From Chloroflexota bacterium (lineage in GTDB: Bacteria > Chloroflexota > Anaerolineae > Anaerolineales > Anaerolineaceae), in assembly GCA_021825925.1 (NCBI GenBank), contig JAKAFP010000002.1, forward strand, positions 372,001 through 436,000: DNA of 64,000 nucleotides. The letters run 5' to 3'. The notes beneath the pieces are model-generated. The model did not search any database. It saw nothing but the letters and a program-made list of their open reading frames with translations, and was not told the DNA's origin. This document shows positions 34,108-47,266 of the stretch, piece after piece; positions within the stretch are counted from its first letter, which is position 1, and each line of letters opens with the position of its first letter. The translations under genes and the position numbers were made by a program.

Positions 34108-34863
34108 CTATTTTTTCGACTCAGCCATTATTTTTCTGGCTTTTTGCGGATCGTCAGTAAAAATTCCATCTACACGCAATGCCAGCATGTGCTTGATATC
34201 CTGATCGGCATTCACTGTCCATACATGCACCCTGCGATGACGGCGATGTTCCATCCGAACATAGATAGGGTCCACATCCGTGAGATAGGGATGGATAATG
34301 GCCGGGGACACATTTGACATCAAAAAACTTCTGGATAAAAATCCCCCCAACCCTTCCAGGCATAATAATGCCACGGGCGCGTCAGGCAGCAGTTCTTTCA
34401 TCATTTTTAAGTTTTTGGGAATGAAGGAAGAAAACAGCACACGGTCTTGCATGTTCTGTTTCTTCACGACCTCGGCGACTTTCGCGATCAGATCATCCTT
34501 GGGGGAACTATAGTTGGTCAATTCTACATTGACCAGCACTTTTTTACCTACCGCTTCAAAAACCTCTGCAAGCGTGGGGATCTTCTCGCCTGCATATTTT
34601 GGGTTGAATTTCGATCCGGCATCCAGAGCCTTGAGTTCCGCCAGGGTATGCTCATTGACCTTGCCGCTACCGTTGGTGGTCCGCTCGAGGGTGGGATCAT
34701 GGATCACCATCACCATGCCGTCTTTTGAAAGTTTGGCATCCAATTCAACGGCATCAGTTTGATGCGTCACTGCCAATTCAAAAGAAGAGATCGTATTTTC
34801 CGGCGCGAGCGCGCAGGCTCCCCGGTGGGCAAAAATTACTGTATTTTTAATGTTTTCAAACAT
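34108..34863 (-). CDS. Glycerophosphodiester phosphodiesterase
   Basis: 251 residues from the ATG at 34863. The GDPD motifs are intact: AHRGACALAPENT with the catalytic HR and N, VELDAKLSKDG and IHDPTLERTTNGSG. It hydrolyses glycerophosphodiesters to glycerol 3-phosphate and an alcohol. No signal peptide is visible, so it is probably cytoplasmic. Only one base separates its ATG from the stop of the AAA ATPase gene, indicating translational coupling. Confidence 0.93.
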   Translation of the reverse strand: MFENIKNTVIFAHRGACALAPENTISSFELAVTHQTDAVELDAKLSKDGMVMVIHDPTLERTTNGSGKVNEHTLAELKALDAGSKFNPKYAGEKIPTLAEVFEAVGKKVLVNVELTNYSSPKDDLIAKVAEVVKKQNMQDRVLFSSFIPKNLKMMKELLPDAPVALLCLEGLGGFLSRSFLMSNVSPAIIHPYLTDVDPIYVRMEHRRHRRVHVWTVNADQDIKHMLALRVDGIFTDDPQKARKIMAESKK

Positions 34864-34864
34864 A

Positions 34865-36208
34865 TCACAACTCGACAAAATAGGATTCAGCCGCCTTGTC
34901 AATCATTTCTTTTGACATGACCGGTTCGACTGCCAAATAATGGGCAATATCTAAAATCTGATCACATAGATCCCGCGGATGAGACGCGCGTAACTTTCTT
35001 GAAGGTTTGATGTACCATTCCTGCAGCAGATAAGCCAGCGCATCATCAGAATAAATAATCCCTTTTACGGCCGCGACTTTTTTGAAGATATCGCGATATT
35101 CATCATAGCTGGGATCCACGATCTCGATCTTGTGGCGCAGCCGCCGCAGAAAAGCCTCATCCACCAGATCACGCGGTGGAAGATTGGTCGAGAAAATCAC
35201 CAGCACATCAAAGGGCACTTCAATTTTTCTGCCTGTGTGCAAAGACATATAGTCAATCCGGTTCTCGAGCGGCACGATCCAGCGGTTCAACAGGTCGCGA
35301 GGACGTACCTGCTGGCGACCGAAATCATCTATCAACAGAATGCCACCATTGGCTTTCACCTGGATGGGGGCTTCATAATATTTCAAAGTATCGTTAAACA
35401 CCAGATCAAGTCCTGCCAGGGTCAGTTCTCCACCCACCATAATGAACGGTCTGCGGATCTTCACCCAGCGGGTATCTTTGCGCATGCCGCCGCGATTGTT
35501 TTGGGCTGTGGAATCGTCTTCAGGTGCCAGTTGGTGGTTGGTCGAATCAAACAAGGTGATCACCTGGCCATCACAAAACAGCGCATACGGTATGTAGATC
35601 GTTTGAGAAAGGATCAAATTGCCAATGGCGCGCGCCACGCTGGTCTTGCCATTGCCGGGCGCACCATAGATGAAGATCGAAGTCCCCGAATTAACGGCTG
35701 GCCCCAGTTTTTGAAAAGTAGCATCGCCAAAAGTCAGGTCGCCCAGCACCTGATGCATGTTTCGATTGTTGACTTGAACGCGCTCGCGGCTTTGGTGACG
35801 AATGGCTTCATTGTAAACTTCAAGCGGCACGGGGGCGGGACCGGCATACTGGCAGCGGTCGAGTGCTTCGCGTGCACGAATGATGCCGGCGCCGGTAATG
35901 GCATACAAATAGGCGCTTTCTCCCAGCCCCATCTGTGAAGAACGCACCTCGATCATTTTGTCGCGCTTCAGACCTTCGAGAATTTGATCCACGATCCCGG
36001 CAAAAGGCAAAGCCAGTGCTTCAGCTATTTTCAAACCTGTCAGGTAACCTTGAAAATAAATGATCTTCAACGCCAAATCTTGGAGCCATAACAAGCCAAG
36101 CCCGGTATCATCTACCTTATTAACGGGAGGCGGAGTAAACGTACCAGGCAGGGGGTTCGTAGTTCTAGCAGGACGTTGCGATGGTATTGTGACAGACTGG
36201 TCACTCAT
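34865..36208 (-). CDS. AAA-type ATPase with N-terminal winged-helix-like region
   Basis: 447 residues from the ATG at 36208 (site GGGAGGG). A Pro-rich start is followed by a region of short helices (about 35-135) like a winged helix, then an ATPase core with Walker A GAPGNGKTS (182-190), Walker B ILLIDDFG and an arginine-rich sensor region (EAFLRRLRHKIEI). The family is known as an uncharacterised AAA ATPase in Chloroflexota and cyanobacteria; its substrate is unknown. It is co-transcribed with the glycerophosphodiesterase and lies 62 nt below eamA. Confidence 0.75.
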   Translation of the reverse strand: MSDQSVTIPSQRPARTTNPLPGTFTPPPVNKVDDTGLGLLWLQDLALKIIYFQGYLTGLKIAEALALPFAGIVDQILEGLKRDKMIEVRSSQMGLGESAYLYAITGAGIIRAREALDRCQYAGPAPVPLEVYNEAIRHQSRERVQVNNRNMHQVLGDLTFGDATFQKLGPAVNSGTSIFIYGAPGNGKTSVARAIGNLILSQTIYIPYALFCDGQVITLFDSTNHQLAPEDDSTAQNNRGGMRKDTRWVKIRRPFIMVGGELTLAGLDLVFNDTLKYYEAPIQVKANGGILLIDDFGRQQVRPRDLLNRWIVPLENRIDYMSLHTGRKIEVPFDVLVIFSTNLPPRDLVDEAFLRRLRHKIEIVDPSYDEYRDIFKKVAAVKGIIYSDDALAYLLQEWYIKPSRKLRASHPRDLCDQILDIAHYLAVEPVMSKEMIDKAAESYFVEL

Positions 36209-36270
36209 GATTGGTACCCTCCCGAACACCTGTATTCAGAATCTGATGAAATTAATTATAGCATGTCAGG

Positions 36271-37173
36271 TCAGCTGGTTTTAGGCTTCTTAAGTTGGAT
36301 TTGCACGAGCATGGCGCCAGCAAGCGCCAGGAGCAGTCCCATGATTCCAAGCGGTGTCTGCTTTTCACCCAAAAAGATCCACGCCAGTATGGAGATATAA
36401 ACCAGCATGGTGTTGTTGAGGATGGTGGTTTCGGTGGCCAGCAGGGTTTGCTGAGTGTAATTCCAAAGCGAGAAACACACAGCGGTGTTGATCACCGCAA
36501 GGATGACAATGATCCAAACGCTCTGGGCGGTGGGAATAGGAAGTCCCTGCCAGAGGATGCCCGTTAACAGCATCAAAGCGGACCCAATCGTCATGCTGAT
36601 CCCCGTGATCACAATGGGATGAATTCTGGCATTGCGATTAACTTCCCGGCCGATGATCGAACCCACCGAGTTGCCCAACAAACACAGCACGGCAAAAAGC
36701 CATCCCAGCCAATGCCCCTGCAAGGGATTATTGGCAGGGTTGAAATAGATCACCACCCCCGCCAGGTTGAGCAGCACACCCAGCCACTGCAGCCAGTTCA
36801 ACTTTTCCTTGATGGTAATGCTTGAAACAATTGCCACGAACAAAGCGCTGAGATTCAAAATGAGACTGACCGTTACGGATGGCAGGTAGGCTAATCCAAG
36901 ATACTGACCGCCCTGCCCAACTGTATACAGCACGACACCAAGCAGCACCATCACCCCCCATTCACGGCCAGACAATCGCTTGATCTGAGCCCTGATGTCC
37001 TTCTTTAATAATAGTGGAAAGAACAATAAGGAAGCCAGCATGTAGCGCAAGCCGGCAAATGTCATGGCCGGGATATCTGCAAGCCCGATCTTGATCAACA
37101 CCCATGAAGTGGACCAGATAATAGTGACCAAAACTGCCAGAAGAATGGCTTTAATACGGGAAGGTTTTTTCAT
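36271..37173 (-). CDS. EamA/DMT-family transporter
   Basis: 300 residues with about ten membrane helices in two EamA repeats; the first repeat carries IWSTSWVLIKIGL and FAGLRYMLAS, the second has GREVNRNARIHP and FLGEKQTPLG near the end. Such proteins export small metabolites; the substrate is unknown. It lies 14 nt after recJ without a clear ribosome-binding site, so its translation may be coupled to it. Confidence 0.88.
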   Translation of the reverse strand: MKKPSRIKAILLAVLVTIIWSTSWVLIKIGLADIPAMTFAGLRYMLASLLFFPLLLKKDIRAQIKRLSGREWGVMVLLGVVLYTVGQGGQYLGLAYLPSVTVSLILNLSALFVAIVSSITIKEKLNWLQWLGVLLNLAGVVIYFNPANNPLQGHWLGWLFAVLCLLGNSVGSIIGREVNRNARIHPIVITGISMTIGSALMLLTGILWQGLPIPTAQSVWIIVILAVINTAVCFSLWNYTQQTLLATETTILNNTMLVYISILAWIFLGEKQTPLGIMGLLLALAGAMLVQIQLKKPKTS

Positions 37174-37187
37174 CTATCTTTGCCAGA

Positions 37188-38939
37188 TCATTGAGATGGC
37201 CGCATATCGCGAATATTGATCTGTTGGGTTTCTTTCTCAAAATAGCGGTTGATCTCTATGGAATAGACAATATCAAACCGCGCTTTGGATTCCTTCCAGA
37301 CGTTGAACCACTGCGCCTGGTTGAACGCCACCGCCTGGTTGATCGGCGAGCCATCGATCACGCACCGCAGATGGGTCAACTCTTTGCCCATCATCTTCAT
37401 ATCAGAGAATTTCACATTTCTGGCGATGAAGGCAGCTGAAGGGTTGCTCATGCCTGTTGGTTGAAGCGATTCAAGATCGCGGTAAATGCCTGGGGTGATC
37501 TCACTTACCGGCACCTCACAATCCACTTTGATCATTTGCCGTAGATCCTGCTGCCCCAGTTTTTGGTTGGCAATTACAGCTAATTTCTGCACCAACGGTT
37601 GAAGGTTTTCGATCTTGACCGTGAACCCCGCCGCCATGGAATGTCCGCCGTGCCTTACCAGCAGGTCTGAACATTCGTCCAACGCCTCGGTGATGTGAAA
37701 TTCGGGGATGCTGCGGCAGGAAGCCCGACAGTAATCTCGCTCCACCACGCCTGCAATGGCAGGTCGGTAATAATATTCGGTCAATTTGGCAGCCACCAGA
37801 CCCACGATGCCCGGATAAATATCTTCACCCGGCAGGCACCCGCTCACGCTGACGTCTGGTTCATCATCGGAAGGCACTTTGAAAAACGCTGGGATCAGAT
37901 TCAACCCGGAGTCTTCACCGATGCTGTCCTTGGCGCAGTCCTGGGCGGCTTTGGTGGCCTTCTGCCGTTCATTGTTCTGGTTGTCCAACTCCTGGGCCAG
38001 CAATCCGGCTTTGGAAAGATCATCCGTCACTAACAGGTCGTACGCTTTTAATGCGGAATCCATGCGTCCGGCTGCGTTGAGCCTGGGCCCAAGAATGAAA
38101 CCGATGTCGGTGGCGGTGATGCGGTTGACTTCCTTGGCGGCAGCCCCGGCCAGCGCTTTGATCCCAACCCGGGTACCCAACCTGATCTGGTTGATCCCCC
38201 GTCTGACCAGGGTTCGATTCTCGCCGGTCAGCGGGACAATATCCGCCACGGTGCCCAGCGCCACCAGGTCCAAAAAGTCATCCGCCGACCAATCGCCCGC
38301 GCTGCGCCGCATGAACAGCGCCTGCGCGATCTTATAGGCCAATCCAACACCTGCCAGGTCCTTATAGGGATAAGGGTCGCCCTCCCGTTTTGGGCAGACG
38401 ATGGCATAAGCCTGGGGCAGATCGTCCTTGGGATGATGGTGGTCGCTGATGATCAGATCAATGCCGTGAGAACGCGCATGTTCGGCTTCACGCGGTGAAC
38501 GGATGCCGCAATCCACGGTCAGGATCACCCTGGCGCCTGAATCCGCCAGCATGCTGATGGATTCATTATTAAGGCCGTAGCCTTCATCAAATCGGTTGGG
38601 GATAAAGCGGTGGACTCTGGCATCCAGTTTTTGCAGCACCTGCACCATCAATGCCGTGGCAGACACGCCGTCTACATCATAATCCCCATAAACCACGATG
38701 CCTTCGCGCTGATCAATGGCCTGAAGCAGACGCTCAACAGTCCGCTCCATGTCCAGCAGTAAAAACGGATCGTGAATGGGAAAACTGGCGTTGAGATAAT
38801 TTGATGCGGAATCCACGTCCGTGATCCCGCGGTTGAACAAGATCTGACGGATGTAACGCGGAAAGACCTGAAATTGAGCATCAATATCGGCTGGAATAAC
38901 AGGGTAGACCCACCAATTTTTTGGTTGCGAAGAAGGCAT
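37188..38939 (-). CDS. recJ: Single-stranded-DNA exonuclease RecJ
   Basis: 583 residues. It carries the DHH-family motifs VVYGDYDVDGVSATAL, LTVDCGI and ISDHHHPKD, then the DHHA1 domain with GRLNAAGRMDSA-like sequence (GPRLNAAGRM) and GGHSMAAGFTV. RecJ degrades 5' single strands in repair. An AGGA site precedes the ATG, 14 nt after alr. Confidence 0.95.
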   Translation of the reverse strand: MPSSQPKNWWVYPVIPADIDAQFQVFPRYIRQILFNRGITDVDSASNYLNASFPIHDPFLLLDMERTVERLLQAIDQREGIVVYGDYDVDGVSATALMVQVLQKLDARVHRFIPNRFDEGYGLNNESISMLADSGARVILTVDCGIRSPREAEHARSHGIDLIISDHHHPKDDLPQAYAIVCPKREGDPYPYKDLAGVGLAYKIAQALFMRRSAGDWSADDFLDLVALGTVADIVPLTGENRTLVRRGINQIRLGTRVGIKALAGAAAKEVNRITATDIGFILGPRLNAAGRMDSALKAYDLLVTDDLSKAGLLAQELDNQNNERQKATKAAQDCAKDSIGEDSGLNLIPAFFKVPSDDEPDVSVSGCLPGEDIYPGIVGLVAAKLTEYYYRPAIAGVVERDYCRASCRSIPEFHITEALDECSDLLVRHGGHSMAAGFTVKIENLQPLVQKLAVIANQKLGQQDLRQMIKVDCEVPVSEITPGIYRDLESLQPTGMSNPSAAFIARNVKFSDMKMMGKELTHLRCVIDGSPINQAVAFNQAQWFNVWKESKARFDIVYSIEINRYFEKETQQINIRDMRPSQ

Positions 38940-38953
38940 CAGTTATTCCTGCT

Positions 38954-40069
38954 TTATTCTTCAAGATAAAAACGAGGTACACGATCCATCAATCCGCAAA
39001 TCACTTCATAATTTATGGTTCCCCACAACTTGCCAATTTCTTCAGCAGTGATGCTTTCGCTGCCTTGTCTGCCAATGAGCACCATTTCATCCCCGGCTTT
39101 GGCCGTGGAATCATCCGGCAATCGCCACATGGATTGATCCATACAGATGGTGCCAGCCTGCTGAACCCGGTGACCATCAATCAGGGCGACCTGCCCCATG
39201 ATCCGGCGCAGGCCATCCGCGTAGCCGATGGAGGTCGCCGCTATTTTCTCCACTTGTTTGGTGTAGTACTTGTGCCCGTAGCTGATGCCAAAACCAGGAG
39301 GTAAAGTCTTAACGGAAGTCAACCGGCATTTCCAGCTCAAGGCAGGTTCAAAATCTGTTGGAAGCAAAGCGAAGGGTGACGGGTGCAATCCATAGATCGC
39401 GATCCCGGGTCTGACCGCATCATACCGCGCGTCCGGGAAGAACACGGAGCCGGCAGAGTTTGCCGCATGTACCATTTTGGGATGCACACCCACAGATTTC
39501 AAGTTTGCCAGTAATCGGTCAAACCTTCTGATCTGTAGGGCTGTGATGGGTTTTTGCGGCTCGTCCGCACAGGCAAAATGGGTAAAAATACCCTCGAATT
39601 CAAGGTTATCAAGGTTGGAGATGTGAATGCCGAATTCATCGCCTTCTTCATAATAGACCCCAAGCCTGCCCATGCCGGTGTCAATCTTGGCATGCACGGC
39701 CACCTTGCCGCCGGCTTCTTTAGCCGCCTGATCAAAGGCAGTTGCCAGGTCGTAGTTGTTGACCATCAGGCTGATGTGATACTTGATGGCATCAGCCACC
39801 CGTTCGGGGGTGGTGTAGCCCATCACCAACAGCGGAATTTCGATGCCTGCTTCACGCAGCCGTATGGCTTCTTCAACGCGCGCCACACACAGCCAGGCTG
39901 CCCCTGCCTTCACTGCAGTTTTGGAGACTTCGATCAAACCATGACCGTAGGCGTTGGCTTTAACCACGGCCATCACCGGCCGGCCGGTGAGTTTTCCGAT
40001 CCTTTGAATGTTTCGACGGATCGCTCCCAGATTTACTTCAACCCAGATCGTTTGATTGTCGAGATTCAT
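38954..40069 (-). CDS. alr: Alanine racemase
   Basis: 371 residues. The PLP lysine is in VVKANAYGHG (Lys37), and the second-base tyrosine is in PGFGISYGHKY. The CMDQSM and DEMVLIG segments are typical. It makes D-alanine for peptidoglycan. It leads a minus-strand run (recJ, eamA, AAA ATPase, GDPD, GH3-like). Its promoter ends 6 nt before the ATG and no ribosome-binding site exists, so the mRNA is probably leaderless. Confidence 0.96.
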   Translation of the reverse strand: MNLDNQTIWVEVNLGAIRRNIQRIGKLTGRPVMAVVKANAYGHGLIEVSKTAVKAGAAWLCVARVEEAIRLREAGIEIPLLVMGYTTPERVADAIKYHISLMVNNYDLATAFDQAAKEAGGKVAVHAKIDTGMGRLGVYYEEGDEFGIHISNLDNLEFEGIFTHFACADEPQKPITALQIRRFDRLLANLKSVGVHPKMVHAANSAGSVFFPDARYDAVRPGIAIYGLHPSPFALLPTDFEPALSWKCRLTSVKTLPPGFGISYGHKYYTKQVEKIAATSIGYADGLRRIMGQVALIDGHRVQQAGTICMDQSMWRLPDDSTAKAGDEMVLIGRQGSESITAEEIGKLWGTINYEVICGLMDRVPRFYLEE

Positions 40070-40075
40070 TCGCTT

Positions 40076-40104
40076 AGTATAAACGACCTGAACTTACCCG
40101 GCAA
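40076..40104 (-). promoter_or_regulatory. alr promoter, leaderless arrangement
   Basis: On the minus strand, TTGCCG (40099-40104), 17 nt, then TATACT (40076-40081), then 6 nt to the ATG at 40069. Transcription would begin at or next to the start codon. Confidence 0.65.
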
Positions 40105-40156
40105 GGAAAATACATTCCGCTGAAGTTTGGGTTAAAATGAAATTGAGGATAAAAAA

Positions 40157-44683
<4,527 letters not shown>

Positions 44684-44710
44684 ACTTCAGCTAAAAAAAG
44701 TTTACAACAA

Positions 44711-44741
44711 GAATCGGAATTCTTTAAAAGAATTCCGATTC
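44711..44741. repeat. 31-nt palindromic repeat, copy 2
   Basis: Identical over all 31 bases to 29412-29442; here the arms extend to 18 bp (CAA outside one arm, TTG outside the other). It lies between uppP and hicB, convergent genes, and may act as a terminator for both. Confidence 0.85.
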
Positions 44742-44764
44742 TTGCATTAGAGTCACAACCTGCC

Positions 44765-45097
44765 CTATTTCTTTTTTCGAGTTGTGTATTCGGTCAATGC
44801 TTCTGCGATCAAGTGATTGATGCTCACTCTTTCTTTCTTGGCTTTTGCACTCACTTCTCTATGCAGTTCAGGCGTAATGCGTACGATCAGTTTACCAGAA
44901 AAGGGTTTATCGGGATGTTCTCCACGCGAGGCACAAAAATCCAGGTAATCGTCAACGGAGTCCTGAAAAGCTTTTTCCAATTCATCAACATTTGTTCCCT
45001 GAAAAGTGATCACATCTCGAATATTGATCACCTCACCATGGAATAATCGTGCTTCTTCATCAAACGTAATGAAGGATTCATAATCTTTGTATTTCAT
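44765..45097 (-). CDS. HicB-type antitoxin
   Basis: 110 residues. The N-terminal part (about 1-55) is the HicB fold with FHGEVINIRDVITFQG and ELEKAFQDSVDDYLDFC, and the C-terminal part (about 68-108) is a ribbon-helix-helix, KLIVRITPELHREVSAKA and INHLIAEAL. It should neutralise HicA and repress its own operon. Its ATG overlaps the hicA stop. Confidence 0.9.
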   Translation of the reverse strand: MKYKDYESFITFDEEARLFHGEVINIRDVITFQGTNVDELEKAFQDSVDDYLDFCASRGEHPDKPFSGKLIVRITPELHREVSAKAKKERVSINHLIAEALTEYTTRKKK

Positions 45098-45363
45098 TTC
45101 AATTCCTTGCTGTCATAAATACCGGCTTCCAGTAGAAAACGCCGAATACTCTTTATTGCACCCTTATCCACTTCTTTGTCAGGATGTGGGCGGTGAAACA
45201 CCGCCCGCACACCCATTAAATACACTCTAACACGTGAACCGTTTCCTTCAGAAATCTCAGCACCAAGTGCTTCAAACAACGATTCGATATCAGACCACAT
45301 TATATTCGCATGGATTGGATCACTAAAAAGCGTACGCAAGGTCTGATTCTGTTTATGATTCAT
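45094..45363 (-). CDS. HicA-type toxin (variant active site)
   Basis: 89 residues with the HicA double-stranded-RNA-binding-like fold. Most HicA toxins have a GSH motif with a catalytic histidine; here it is GSRVRVYL, while AVFHRPHPDKEVDKGA keeps two histidines later. This is the GSR/HRPHP subtype, and its catalytic residue may be one of the later histidines. No ribosome-binding site is evident. The gene order hicA-hicB is the usual one. Confidence 0.85.
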   Translation of the reverse strand: MNHKQNQTLRTLFSDPIHANIMWSDIESLFEALGAEISEGNGSRVRVYLMGVRAVFHRPHPDKEVDKGAIKSIRRFLLEAGIYDSKELK

Positions 45364-45387
45364 ATGATATCATTTTTTGATACTATA
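45364..45387 (-). promoter_or_regulatory. hicAB promoter and palindrome
   Basis: ATGATATCAT (45364-45373) is a perfect 10-bp palindrome directly before the hicA ATG, and TATAGT (minus strand, 45382-45387) is a possible -10. HicB-type repressors bind such sites, so this may be the autoregulatory operator. Confidence 0.45.
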
Positions 45388-45410
45388 TGCAATCCTGACT
45401 TACAGGCAGG

Positions 45411-45722
45411 TTATTTAACTTTAAACGTCCATTTGGCTGTGGCACCTTGTGCGGCGCCTTCGCGGCGGATCAGTTCCACTCTGGCAAACTCGAGGAATTT
45501 GTTGGTATCAAGGGCGCTGCAGATCAATGGATACTTATTGCCCAACCCCATCCCTTTTTCAATATCTTCGGCGGTGAAAGTCACTCTTCCGTCTTTTTTC
45601 ATTCTGGCAGGGTTGATGTAGCGCAGCTTGACATACTTTCTGACATTGTCCCCCCCGGATTTCTTTTTGGGTTCAACCTTTGTCTCCGACTTTTTAAACC
45701 ACTTCTTCAAAAAATCAAACAT
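45411..45722 (-). CDS. Small hypothetical protein
   Basis: 103 residues, not recognised. A basic N terminus (MFDFLKKWFKKSETKVEPKK) is followed by a compact region with VKLRYINPARMKKDG, DIEKGMGLGNKYPLIC and a C-terminal beta segment. There is no signal peptide. A weak GAGGA site precedes the ATG. It lies upstream of hicAB on the same strand, 47 nt away, but no functional link is visible. Confidence 0.6.
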   Translation of the reverse strand: MFDFLKKWFKKSETKVEPKKKSGGDNVRKYVKLRYINPARMKKDGRVTFTAEDIEKGMGLGNKYPLICSALDTNKFLEFARVELIRREGAAQGATAKWTFKVK

Positions 45723-45818
45723 TATTGCCGTCCTCGACTTTGCAAATGGAATAATTTCATCAACAAGTATACATGGGATTCATTTTTCGACAGGCCTATT
45801 TGATCAGTTTTCAAAAAC

Positions 45819-45846
45819 TTGACATGGGGTTTATACTTAATATATA
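45819..45846 (+). promoter_or_regulatory. Consensus-like promoter without a downstream gene
   Basis: TTGACA (45819-45824), a 16-nt spacer and TATATA (45841-45846) point into the 300-nt spacer before recA. No coding gene starts close by. It may drive a small RNA or a distal recA transcript. Confidence 0.55.
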
Positions 45847-45939
45847 GAATATTAATTCTATTATGGAATATCAGTTTTACAGTGAGAAGGAGAATGAATT
45901 ATTTGATTTTTTTTGAATTGTTTTGAATTGTTTTTAACT

Positions 45940-45970
45940 TCGCGTAAAGAAAACAACTTTTTTTACGCGA
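45940..45970. other. Inverted repeat downstream of the orphan promoter
   Basis: TCGCGTAAA (45940-45948) pairs with TTTACGCGA (45962-45970) around a 13-nt loop. It lies about 95 nt after the promoter at 45819-45846, so it could be a small-RNA hairpin. A T-rich stretch precedes it, none follows. Confidence 0.45.
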
Positions 45971-46030
45971 GTAAGCAATCTGTTTTTCTGGAGAATAAAA
46001 ACTCACTTCACACCAATGAAAAGGTTATAC

Positions 46031-46070
46031 AGTTCACAGTTCACAGTTCACAGTTCACGGTTCACAGTTC
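46031..46070. repeat. Heptamer tandem repeat (RGTTCAC) before recA
   Basis: Five complete units, AGTTCAC four times and GGTTCAC once, are followed by AGTTC. It ends 8 nt before the recA -35 region. The same heptamer occurs at 5401-5432. Confidence 0.85.
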
Positions 46071-46077
46071 TTCCCGC

Positions 46078-46105
46078 TTGACCTTGCGAACAAATGTACT
46101 ATAAT
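46078..46105 (+). promoter_or_regulatory. recA promoter with LexA-type (SOS) box
   Basis: TTGACC (46078-46083), 16 nt, then TATAAT (46100-46105). Between them CGAACAAATGTACT (46087-46100) matches the Bacillus-type LexA consensus CGAACRNRYGTTYC at 12 of 14 positions, and it touches the -10. LexA bound there would block the promoter, as expected for SOS control. Confidence 0.75.
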
Positions 46106-46163
46106 GGAACTATTACAAAACATCCGCTATAATTAATCATCATCCATTTGAGGAGAACACACG

Positions 46164-47261
46164 ATGGCGAAGAAAAATGCAGAAAAGAACGTTTTCGATT
46201 CCTTTGATAAATCAGAGCCCATGAGCGACGCCAAACGCGCCGTTCTTGATAAAGCCTTGGGTGACATCGTCAAACGCTACGGCGAAGGGTCCATTATGCG
46301 CCTGGGTGAAGCCCACCAGCTTGATGTGGATGTCATCCCCACCGGTTCCCTTTCACTTGATCTTGCACTTGGAGTCGGCGGCATCCCCCGCGGACGCATC
46401 ACTGAAATTTACGGACCTGAATCATCAGGTAAGACCACCATCTGTTTGCACTGCACGGCTGAAGCCCAAAAACTTGGCGGCACCGTGGCTTTCATTGATA
46501 TGGAGCACGCACTTGACCCGGCCTATGCTGTGAAATTGGGCGTGGATATTGAATCCCTGTTGGTCTCCCAACCGGATACCGGCGAACAGGCCCTTGAGAT
46601 CTGCGAAACCCTCGTTCGTTCCGGTGCCGTGGATCTGGTGATCATTGACTCCGTCGCTGCGCTTGTACCCCGGGCTGAAATCGAAGGTGACATGGGCGAT
46701 GCCAGCATGGGTATGCAGGCCAGGCTCATGTCTCAGGCGCTGCGCAAGCTTTCGGGCGCCATCAACCAGACCAAGACCACTGTCATGTTCACCAACCAGC
46801 TGCGTCAAAAGATCGGCATCATGTTTGGAAATCCCGAGACCACCCCCGGCGGTCTGGCGCTTAAATTCTACGCCTCCGTTCGCCTCGACATCCGCCGCAT
46901 TCAATCCATCAAGGTCGGTGCCGAGATCGTCGGTAACCGCACCCGTGTGCGTGTGGTCAAGAACAAGGTGGCTGCACCCTTCCGCACCGCTGAATTTGAT
47001 ATCATGTACAATGAAGGCATCTCCAAGGTCGGTGATATCATTGATCTGGCCACCGCCCTTGAGATCATCACCAAACGCGGCGCTTTCTTCTCTTATAATG
47101 ATATGCGTCTCGGACAAGGCCGTGAGAATGCCAAGGAATTCTTGAAACAAAACATTGAAATGTGCCGTGAGATCGAAAAAGCTGTCCGCGAACGTGCCAT
47201 GGGTGGCGAGCTGCCCCTCGACTTTGGTGGCGGCGGAGATTCCTCAGAGGGTGAAGATTAA
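46164..47261 (+). CDS. recA: Recombinase RecA
   Basis: 365 residues. Walker [10 protein letters not shown] (84-92), the L1/L2 loops and the acidic C terminus ([11 protein letters not shown]) are all typical. RecA promotes strand exchange and LexA self-cleavage. GAGGAG precedes the ATG. The next gene starts 5 nt after its stop. Confidence 0.98.
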   Translation: MAKKNAEKNVFDSFDKSEPMSDAKRAVLDKALGDIVKRYGEGSIMRLGEAHQLDVDVIPTGSLSLDLALGVGGIPRGRITEIYGPESSGKTTICLHCTAEAQKLGGTVAFIDMEHALDPAYAVKLGVDIESLLVSQPDTGEQALEICETLVRSGAVDLVIIDSVAALVPRAEIEGDMGDASMGMQARLMSQALRKLSGAINQTKTTVMFTNQLRQKIGIMFGNPETTPGGLALKFYASVRLDIRRIQSIKVGAEIVGNRTRVRVVKNKVAAPFRTAEFDIMYNEGISKVGDIIDLATALEIITKRGAFFSYNDMRLGQGRENAKEFLKQNIEMCREIEKAVRERAMGGELPLDFGGGGDSSEGED

Positions 47262-47266
47262 TTAGT

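Larger units (their letters stand above)
45723..46163. other. Intergenic region with promoter, inverted repeat and heptamer array
   Basis: 441 nt before recA. It contains a consensus-like promoter (45819-45846), a small palindrome (45844-45861), an inverted repeat (45940-45970), the heptamer array (46031-46070) and the recA promoter with LexA-type box (46078-46105). The open frame at 45913-46104 is low-complexity and not a convincing gene. Confidence 0.6.

Noticed and set aside
46031-46070. Possible CRISPR array from regularly spaced repeats
   Set aside because: The units are 7 nt and directly tandem, with no spacers, and no cas genes are present.
45913-46104. 63-residue open frame before recA
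   Set aside because: Its translation is made of repeat-derived sequence from the heptamer array and it lacks a ribosome-binding site.
46128-46133. Second TATAAT between the recA promoter and ATG
   Set aside because: No -35 hexamer lies at the right distance; the upstream TTGACC-16-TATAAT pair fits better.
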